A stretch of DNA of 64,000 nt from Dryocosmus kuriphilus. Taxonomy: Eukaryota; Arthropoda; Insecta; Hymenoptera; Cynipidae. A program made the position numbers and the translations under genes. The stretch is from contig CM076196.1 of NCBI GenBank assembly GCA_038277395.1, forward strand, positions 81,161,786 through 81,225,785. Direction: 5' to 3'. Positions within the stretch are counted from its first letter, which is position 1. The number at the start of each line of letters is the position of its first letter. The notes beneath the pieces are model-generated. The model ran no database searches. It saw only the letters and a program-made list of their open reading frames with translations, and was not told where the DNA came from. Of this stretch, positions 56,014 through 64,000 are shown piece by piece.

Positions 56014-56504
56014 CGCAGAGTTTGTAGCATGTTGTTAATCAAGCGCTCGGGAGCTTCCCTTAATTTAATAAACAGAGACTCGGGTCGAAAAAACGTTACA
56101 AGCGCGGCTAAACAAAGTTTCGCCTTTTTAATTAATAATGCAAAATTTTGTCTAATTGGCTTCTTCTCTGTGAATCAATTAAGCTTAATAAATTAATTCT
56201 GAAACGCTTTCATTGCGAAAAAATGTTTTAATACGCAGTTTGTACAAACTCCGGAACGTATGCGAATTTAGGATACGGTTATCAAAGAATAACATAAATT
56301 GTTTCATTTCTGTTTTGAATTTCAAACCATTTATTGGCATTTGTTCTAGAGCGTGGTTGAAATTTTTTCCTAATTATTAATTTTTATTAATTAATTTTTA
56401 TTAATTTTTTCCTAATTATTGTATCACATTTATTACAGAATAAGCTCGACATTCTTCTGAGTAATAAGATATTCTTCTCCAATGAAGACAATAAAGTGAT
56501 TAAT
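56012..56504. other. spacer, nothing recognised
   Basis: AT-rich. A short TTTTTATTAATT duplication occurs near 56380-56410. Confidence 0.5.
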
Positions 56505-57374
56505 GCTCGCATCTATCGGAACTCGCGCTTCGCGCTCGATACGTTATTTACCGCGCGCTACGCGCTCGGTGTTTGTATATCCCCCTGCATTTGTGCGTAT
56601 AAACCTTTTAAAATTAAAGATTGAACCATTGACCAGTGTAATTCGGTAAGTTTGAATTTCTTGTTAAATCTCCTTGGGCTTTAACAAATACATTCTCATC
56701 ACACGTGTGTCACGCTAGGGTGGCTCAAAAATGCATTGGAAAAAATTTTTTAATGATAGCGACCGACGCACCTCCCTATTTTGTGAGGTTTCCGGAGAAA
56801 ATAATTCCCTATTTTTTTATTTTATTTATTTTTTTTTTATTTTTAGTGCTGCCTCAAGGGCCCCGAAAAATACATTGGATTTTACATGGAAAATAATGAT
56901 TTTTAGAAAAATGAGGTAAAAATTTCTGAGTTTATAGATAGCTTTCGGGACATTATCAGAACCTTTTGGGGAGTCTTCAAGGAATAATTTCTGATAAACA
57001 ACTTTAAATTTTCACCCTCCCTACCCCCTCCAGCAGACCCCCCAGAATGCCCCGAAAAACAGAAATGGAGAATTTGGACAGAAATTGGTATAAAAGTATT
57101 TTGTTTCTCCATTTTCGCACTATAACTTGTTGTTGCTCGATAAGACAAATATTTTTGATCATTTTTCAACTAATTTTTAATTGTTTAAACAATTTATATT
57201 TGTTTAAATAATCTTTTTTTTCGTGACAGCAAATTGCGAGGTCATTTTTTGCGTTTAACCAGACACTAAGCCATTTTCAAGGATACATAATTATGATTCA
57301 AGTGGTTTTAAATTGTTTAAACAATTTATTATTACTTATTTTCAACTGTCTCCAAAAAACAGATACAGAACTAT

Positions 57375-57380
<6 letters not shown>

Positions 57381-57432
<52 letters not shown>
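57381..57432. repeat. (AT)26 microsatellite
   Basis: A pure AT run inside the foldback element. It creates the spurious Ile/Tyr-rich 111-codon frame in this place. Confidence 0.9.
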
Positions 57433-57436
<4 letters not shown>

Positions 57437-58719
57437 ACTATTATATAATATATATAATGATACTATTTTTGCAACAAATTTGTTTTTGTTTAAACAATGT
57501 TATATTATTTATTTGTAACTTTCTAAAAAAAAACCGGTGGAGAACTCTAGTTTTTTTTTATGTTGCTCAACCTTGTCGTTTAAAATTAAATATTTACAAA
57601 AATCTAATGTTATGCTACCATTATTGCAACAAATTTGTATTTGTTTAAACAATTACAAAATGTTCTCAGAAAAAATATCTGCTTTAAAAAATTAAAAATT
57701 ACAGCACTATTTACGAAAAATACAAAATATCAACCATTTTCTTTGGGAAAAAAATGTTACAACAAACAAAAATTGTTTAAACAAATACAAATTTGTTGCA
57801 ATAATGGTAGCATAACACTAGATTTTTGTAAATATTTAATTTTAAGCGCCAAGGTTGAGCAAATTAAAAAAAAACTAGAGTTCTCCACCGGTTTTTTTGA
57901 GAAAGTTACAAATGAATAACATAAACTTGTTTAAACAAATACAAATTTGTTGCAGTAATGATAGCATAACATTAGATTTTTGTAAGTATTTAATTTTAAG
58001 CGACAAGGTTGAGCAAATTAAAAAAACTAGAATTCTCCACCGGTTTTTTTGAGAAAGTTACAAATAAATAATGCAAAATTGTTTAAACAAAAACAAATTT
58101 GTTGCAAAAATAGTATCATGACATCTGATTTTCGTGCATATTTAATTTCAAACGTCAAGGTTGAGCAAATTTTAAAAAAACTAGAGGTCTGTACCTGTTT
58201 TTTGGAGAAGGTCGAATATAAATAATAATAAATTGTTTAAACAATTTAAACCACTTGAAACATAAATAAGTCTCCTTGAAAATGTCTTAGTGTCTGGTCA
58301 AATGCAAACAATAATCTCGTAATGTGCTGTCACGAAAAAAAAGATTATCTAAACGAATATAAATTGCTTAAACAATTAAAAATTAGTTGGCAGATGATAA
58401 AAAATATTTGTCTTATCGAGTAACAACAAGTTCTAGTGCGAAAATGGAAAAACAAAACTCTTTTGTGCCAATTTCGGTCAAAATTCTCCATTTCTGTTTT
58501 TCGAGGCATTTTTGGGGCTCTGCTGGAGGGGGTTGGGGGGGTGAAAATTTAAAGCTGTTTATCAGAAATTATTCCTTGAAGACTCCCCAAAAAGTTCTGA
58601 TAAGGTCCTGAAAACTAACTATAAACCCAGAAATTTGTACCTTATTTTTCTAAAAATCATCATTTTCCCATGTAAAATCCCATGTATTTTTCGGGGCCCT
58701 TGAGGCAGCACTAAAAATC

Positions 58720-58747
<28 letters not shown>
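58720..58747. repeat. A28 homopolymer
   Basis: An expansion within the right arm of the foldback element; the left arm has a shorter T-rich equivalent near 56811-56843. Confidence 0.9.
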
Positions 58748-58750
<3 letters not shown>

Positions 58751-59778
58751 GGAATTATTTCCTCAGGAAACCTCACAAAATAGGGGGGTGCGTCGTCAAA
58801 AAAAAAGTCATTTTGAGCCACCCTAGTGTCACGCGCTTCGCACTCGAATAAAGTTTGTCCAGAACGTGACATTTTTTTTGTAGTTTGGGTGAAAATAATT
58901 TATTTTTTTATTCTTAGTAACACTTTCCACGATTAAATCAAAAACTATGCGTCCTATCAAAAAAATGCTCTGAAGCAAATGCTCAAACCTTTTTGAGATG
59001 AATAATTCTTCCTCCTGAACATTTTTATCGTATCTCGGATAGTTTCACCGGAAAATTGATTTCTTGATTTTTAATAACATTTTTCACGACTAAAACCAAA
59101 ACTAGATGTATTATAAAAAAAGCATAAAGGTAGATCTTTTTAAAATAAGCAACTTCGTGGGAAAATTGAATTCTTCATTTTTATTAATAATATTGTTGAC
59201 CATTAAAACGAAAAATATGCTTCTTATCAGAAAACGTTATTGAGAAAATTTGTAGATATTTTTGAGGTATACAACCTTGCTTTTTATTATTTTTTTCGTG
59301 TCGTATAGTTTTGCCGAAAAGCGGATATTTTATATTTAATAACATTTTTCACGAATAACTCAAAAAGTGTGCATCTGATAAAGAAATTATAAGAAGAAAA
59401 TTTTTAGATCCTTTTGAGATGCACAACTTTATTTCTTAACATTTTTTTCGTATACCGCATAGTTTGGGAGAAAAATTGAACGTTTGGTTTTTGAAAAGCA
59501 TTTTCAATGTATAAAACTAGAATCTTTAGTCAAAAAACGTTAGTTTACGAACTCTTCCTTTCTTTTTAGACTTTAAAAAAGTGTGCCAAAGCGCAATCCA
59601 ATCCAATTAGTCTTTTGAAAGTTATCCGGTATACATACGACAACAACGACGACAGACACCAATATAAAACCAGTTTTTTTTTTCGGATTCAGGGGATCTC
59701 GAAACGTCAAGATTTCATGAAATCTGTGAAAGTCAGTTTTCTAGTAAAACTAGTACCTTCTCATTGAGATGAAAATGT

Positions 59779-62425
59779 AAAAGAAAAGACCCACTGGTAT
59801 GCCGGATAAAGTTCCACTAAAGTATTGGGTATGAGATCTATCAGTACTTAAGTACCTACTTTTCTTCAAATTATTTAAAAGTCCCTATAGGAACAAAAGT
59901 ACAAGTCCGTGTAGAAATGTTGATGGGATAATGTTGGGGCCCAAATTAGTTTGCTCTATTATTGTTAGGATCTGAATTATTAAAACTGTTACGGCCCTAC
60001 CAGCGGCCATCAAAGGAAATTTGATGGGGCCCCTAACAAGGATTAAAGCATCTTCTAAAGTATATTTTGAGAACATATAAAATGTTTCTTTTTCTTAAGT
60101 TATGAGTGCTTAAACTTGTTTCAATGATGTCGGAAAATTTTATGATAATAAGAATTGGTAACAAAAAATACGTGTCTTAGAGTTACCTTGGATTCAAAAA
60201 TTATTTTGAAACAAGTCTTCATAATTGGAAGAAACAATTTTTTTCTGAATGGAAAATTTTTTATATATTCTAATAATATATTCTAGATGATATTTTAGTG
60301 GTTCAAAAAATTTTGTACATCAAATCTTACTTTTGAAAATTGGATTGTTCACGGGATTTAAGTAGCAAAAAGGTCCTTTTAATTAATTTTTGTGACCAAA
60401 GTACAAGAAAAGTTCCATTTTCGTTTTTAAAAAATGTTTAGAAGTTCTCATGGGATTCATATCTAAAAAAGTACTGTTGAGATAAGACTAATGTACAAAA
60501 GAAAGTTCAAAACTCGCCCTGGAAAGAGGTACCTAAAAATTCCCACTTAAATTTTTTAAAAATTTTTGCAAGGCCTATTTAATTATTGGGACAAAAGTAC
60601 CGGACACATTCTGTTTCGTTTTTGCTTCAAAATTTTTACAAGTATCATTAGATTTATGACACAAGAAAGTCCTTTTAATTAATTTTTGGAACAAAAGTAC
60701 TAGAAAAGTTTATTTTTATTTTTTTGGAACTTTTTTACAAATTCTAATGGAATTTATGTTTCAAAAAGGTCCATTTCAAAGTGTAATTAATTTTTGAAAA
60801 CAAAAGTACAAGAAAAGTCTCATTTCATTTTTTTTGAAAATTTGTACAAGTTTTCACAGGCTTTATGTTCCAAAAAGGTCCTTCTAGTTCATTTTTTTGA
60901 CAACAGTACCAGAAAATTTCTACTTCATTTTTGTTTTCAAAATTTTTGCAAGTTATTCATTTTTAAGTTCTATTTAATTTTTTTTCAAATATTTTACAAG
61001 TGCTCATGGGATTTATGTCATAAAAAAATCCTGCAAGAACAGGGCATGTTTTGAACTTTTTTGTACCTTCGTTCTATTCCAGCAGTCCTTCCCTTATGAG
61101 AAAATAGTACTGGCAAGTATTATGTCCGGTACTTTTTGCTGGAAAAGGTATTAGATTTCCCATCGTCATTAGCGAAAAAGGTATTAGATCCAGTACTTAC
61201 TAATACTTCTTTTTCATAAGGTTTTTTTAGGAGATAGATACCATGAGCCCTTGTAGAAGTTTTGAAAAAATTAAACGGAAGTTTTTTGCAAGTTTGTCCC
61301 AACGATTAATTATTATTTGTAAAACTTTTTGAAAAATTAAGCGGGATTTTTCCGGTACTTTTGATCTAAATCAGTGCTCCTGAAACAGGAAATATTTCGA
61401 ACTTTGTTGGTACTTTAGTCATATTTCAGGAGGACCATTTTTGAACATAAATGTCATCAACAGTTTTAAGTATGTTTAAAAATGTAAAATGGTACTTTTC
61501 TAGTACTTTTGTCCCGAAAATTAATTAGATTTATCAGGACATTTTAGGCAGAAAACTCATGAGAACCTCTAAAAATTTTGAAAAAATGAAATGGAACCTT
61601 GGTCCTAAAAAAGTGCTCCTGATACAGGACATGTCTTAAGCTTTTATGGTACTTTTTCCTATTTGAACAGTACCTTTTGGCACATAAATCCCATGTACTC
61701 TTGTAAAAATTTTGAAAAAAATTAGACGGAACTTTCTTGCACTTTTGTCACAAAAATTAATTAGGCTTCAAAAGGACCTTCTTAGTACATAAATTCCATC
61801 AGCGCTGGTAAAAATTTTCGAAAAAATAAAAAGAAGCTTTTTTAATACTTTTGTCCCAAAAATTAAATACCTATACATGACAATTTTCAACAACAAGAAA
61901 AATTAAGTGGGACTATTTGGATACTTTTGTCCTACAAAAGTACTCCTGAAACAGGACAATGTTTTAAACTTTTATGGTACTTTATTCCTATTTAAACAGT
62001 ACTTTTTTGGGCATAAATCCCACGTACACTTATAAAAATTTTGAAAAAAATATTAAATCGAACTTTCTTGTACTTTTATCACAAAAATTACTTGGGCTTC
62101 AAAAGGAACTTTTTGGAACATAAATTCCATCAGCACTTGTACAGATTTTTGAAGAAATAGAAATAAACTTTTGTAATACTTTGTCCCAAAAATTAAATAC
62201 CTGCGAAGATTTCAACAACAAAAATTAAGTGGGTCTTTTCCGATACTTTTGTCCTAAAAAGGTCCTCCTGAAACAGCATGTACACTTGTGCAAGTTTTGA
62301 AAAAGAGGAAATGGAACTTATCTTGTACTTTTGTCCCAATAAGGAGTTTTTAACACTTTTGAGAAAATTTGTCTCATACCCAATACTTTAGTGGGACTTT
62401 GTCTGGCATCCCAATGGGACTTTTT
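59779..62425. mobile_element. 2.6-kb foldback array with mirrored tandem units
   Basis: The ends mirror each other: left GGATAAAGTTCCACTAAAGT (about 59803) with CCACTAAAGTATTGGGTATG, and the same words in reverse complement at the right (about 62360-62415). Inside, the left half repeats units of about 100-110 bp with ACAAAAGTAC and CAAAAAGGTCCTTTTAATT. The right half repeats the reverse complements (GTACTTTTGTCCC, AAAAATTAATTAGG). The turn lies near 61.05-61.2 kb. Frames up to 86 codons come from the repeats. Arms made of tandem units are the hallmark of classical foldback transposons. Confidence 0.8.
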
Positions 62426-63060
62426 ACATTCTCATCTCAATGAGAAGGTATTAGTTTTATGTGTAAAAACTGACTTTCGCGGATTTTAGGAAATCTCGAC
62501 GTTTCATGACCCCCTGAAACCGAAAAAACAGGTTTTACGTTGGTGCCTGTCATTGTCGTCGTTTCGTCGTCGTTGTTGTCGTAGTCTGTTAGCGCGATAA
62601 TTTTCGAAGGACTAATCGTATTGGATTGCGCTTTTGCATACTTCTTCAAGGCGTAAAAAGTAAGGACGATTTCGTCAACCAGCGGGTTTAGACCAATGGT
62701 TCTGGTTTTATCCATCACAAATTCTTTCTAAAAATCAAAAATTCAAATTTCCCGTCAAAATATGCAAGATAAGAAAAAAATCATAATAAACAAAGTTGTG
62801 CAGTTCAAAAATATCTACATATTTACTTCCTACCATTTTCTCGAAAAAACTCATGGTCTTTAAGTTATTCGTGAAACATGTTAATTCATATAAAAAAATC
62901 CGCTTTTCCGCAAAAGTATGCGAGATACGAGAAAATATCAGCAAGCAGAATTATTCACCTTCCAAAGACCTACAAATTCTCTTCAAACCATTTTTTGATA
63001 CAACCCATACTTTATTCATGAAACGTATAATACCGTTCTTTTAATCAAAAAATACATTAC
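62426..63060 (+). mobile_element. HINE-like copy e, plus orientation, 3' end lost
   Basis: Starts ACATTCTCATCTCAATGAGA at 62426. Then come the GTTGTCGTAG-type microsatellite (about 62552-62582), the core with TTGGATTGCGCTTTTGCATA, GGTTTTATCCATC, and AT-rich subrepeats to about 63060. No GC-rich block, GATGAGAATGT or hairpin follows. It lies inverted to copy d, with the 59779-62425 array exactly between them. Confidence 0.6.
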
Positions 63061-63098
63061 TATACAGTCAATAAAAAGTTATTAAAAGTTATTGAAAA

Positions 63099-63220
63099 AT
63101 CTGCCCGCTACACATGCGCATTCTCATCACGTTTCTCGCGCTCACCAATCAATGAAATTATATCTAAAACGTAAATATCTTAATTTTTTACATAGTTTGG
63201 CTGAAAAATGCAATTTTTTT
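63099..63220 (-). mobile_element. HINE-like 3'-end fragment
   Basis: On the plus strand this reads TCTGCCCGCTACACATGCGC, ATTCTCATC and CTCGCGCTC words, that is, the 3' end of a minus-oriented copy. The hairpin is decayed. It sits between copies e and f. Confidence 0.5.
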
Positions 63221-63226
63221 ATTATT

Positions 63227-64000
63227 ACATTCTCATCTCAATGAGAAGGTATTAGCTTTATGTGAAAACTGACTTTCGCGGATTTTAGGAAATCTCAACG
63301 TTTCATGACCCCCTGAAACCGAAAAAACAGGTTTTATGTTGGTGTCTGTCTGTCGTTGTCGTCGTTGTCGTCGTTGTTGTCGTAGACTGTTAGCACGGTA
63401 ACTTTCGAAGGACTAATCGTGTTGGATTGCGCTTTTGCATACTTCTTCAAGGCGTAAAAAGTAAGGACAAGTTCGTCAACCAGCGGGTTTTCACCAATGG
63501 TTCTGGTTTTATCCATCATAAATTGTTTCTAAAAATAAAAAATATCAATTTCCCGCCAAGTTATGCAAGATACAGAAAAATAATTATAAACAAAGTTATT
63601 CGCCTCAAAAAAGTCTACAAATTTGCTCTCTATAATTTTTTTGAGCAGACGCACGGTTTTTGAGTTATTCGTGAAATATGTTATGAAATATAAAGAAAAC
63701 CACTTTTCAGCAAAACTATGCAAGATATGAGAAAATATTAACAAGCAGAATTGTTCACCCTGGAATGAGCTACAAAATTTATTTATAAGACTCATCGTTT
63801 TACTTTTAAGAATCGAAATCCTGTATTGTGAAAATTTGGAAAATCACTAAAAAACTTTACCAATCTACAATGTGTTTTAAAAAAACGTAATTATCGAGCG
63901 CGAAGCGCGAGTGTCATGATGAGAATGTATTCCTTAAGGGCGATAGAGCCTGAAGTAAAATAATTTCTTTTGTAATTTTTAATTTGAAGGTTTATACGAT
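63227..64000 (+). mobile_element. HINE-like copy f, runs off the window
   Basis: Starts ACATTCTCATCTCAATGAGA at 63227. The microsatellite GTTGTCGTCGTTGTCGTC lies at about 63353-63380, the core TTGGATTGCGCTTTTGCATA at about 63421, subrepeats to about 63880, and CGCGAAGCGCGAG with GATGAGAATGT at 63899-63928. Sequence after 63928 matches what flanks the same motif in copies a and b (GGGCGATAGAGCCT), so the element continues to or past the window edge. It is highly similar to copy e in its first 300 bp. Confidence 0.65.

Larger units (their letters stand above)
56716..58825. mobile_element. 2.1-kb near-palindromic foldback element, 9-bp target duplication
   Basis: Tips are TAGGGTGGCTCAAAA and its exact reverse complement. 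GTGTCACGC lies outside both (56707-56715 and 58826-58834), a clean 9-bp duplication. The arms are mirrored over about 0.5 kb each (for example GGGGCCC, TTCAAGGAATAATTTCTGAT, AGACAAATATTTTT-type matches). The centre alternates GTTTAAACAATT words, again mirrored. An (AT)n run (57381-57432) and an A28 run are expansions within the arms. No transposase was seen. Long inverted repeats with a 9-bp duplication are typical of Mutator-like elements; membership is inferred. Confidence 0.9.
56505..59778 (-). mobile_element. HINE-like copy d, interrupted by a foldback element
   Basis: Minus-strand order begins at 59778 with ACATTTTCATC (one change in the terminal motif). A short GTTGTC-type microsatellite (about 59636-59655) follows, then the core with GGATTGCGCTTTGGCAC and a long run of diverged subrepeats. 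At 58826-58834 and 56707-56715 the copy is split by the 2.1-kb palindrome. Joined over one target copy, the flanks restore the expected GATGAGAATGT-proximal GCGC-rich part (56690-56706). The GCGCTTCGCGCTC block follows to about 56505. The 3' hairpin is missing. Confidence 0.6.

Noticed and set aside
57313..57648. 111-codon frame rich in Ile and Tyr
   Set aside because: Produced by the (AT)26 microsatellite inside a foldback element.
59885..61302. Several frames of 60-86 codons rich in Phe, Lys and Leu
   Set aside because: Translations of the mirrored tandem units, found on both strands, without motifs.

Overview
The window looks like AT-rich insect nuclear DNA. Hymenoptera is my best guess, because one LINE has an endonuclease and a CCHC tail of a kind I associate with ants and wasps, but the order is not proven. 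I see no intact host gene, rRNA, full tRNA or CRISPR array. Almost every recognisable feature is a transposable element or a repeat, all in decay. The rest is AT-rich spacer with a few GC-balanced, non-repetitive islands (about 7.4-8.0, 20.2-21.4, 27.0-27.6, 34.8-35.3, 40.8-41.8 and 54.8-55.5 kb). One sequence at 31.13 kb looks like a recursive splice site on the + strand, so the window may lie inside a long intron of a + strand host gene.

Layout, 0-31 kb. There are four mariner elements with TA target duplications and broken D,D34D transposases (1.47-2.60 minus; 5.92-7.20 and 12.85-14.19 minus, two copies of one family; 10.57-11.88 plus). A 1.3 kb foldback lies at 2.65-3.98. A LINE remnant that has lost its reverse transcriptase lies at 15.4-17.5. 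A small TA-flanked MITE is at 19.98. A hairpin element and a long-TIR element carrying a 145-bp tandem array lie at 21.8-23.8. At 24.1-25.6 there is a pseudogene of an uncharacterised multi-copy insect family. A 166-bp tandem repeat (28.9-29.3) is followed by a Tc1-like element with all key catalytic positions affected (29.48-30.74).

Layout, 31-49 kb. A putative element with GC-rich repeated words (31.25-34.61) encloses a 5'-truncated LINE on the minus strand. Two complex repeats (37.24-38.45, 38.51-40.06) have the architecture of non-autonomous Helentrons (HINE/DINE-1 type). A second word-array element lies at 42.2-43.5, a Penelope-like remnant with YVDD and GIY-YIG motifs at 44.36-45.32, and a TA-flanked DNA element at 46.77-47.76.

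Layout, 49-64 kb. This part is a nest of large palindromes: foldbacks at 49.5-50.8, 52.2-52.7, 53.8-54.7, 56.7-58.8 (9-bp target duplication) and 59.8-62.4 kb, interleaved with more HINE-like copies. Two HINE-like copies lie in opposite orientation, flush against both ends of the 59.8-62.4 array, so the mirror symmetry extends over roughly 58.9-63.1 kb.

The genes do not work together as a pathway. The coherent biology is that of parasites: cut-and-paste (mariner, Tc1), copy-and-paste (two LINEs, Penelope), probable rolling-circle (Helentron-like) and several foldback families. If transcribed, the hairpins would be natural sources of double-stranded RNA. All positions and alignments were read by eye; identity figures are approximate.
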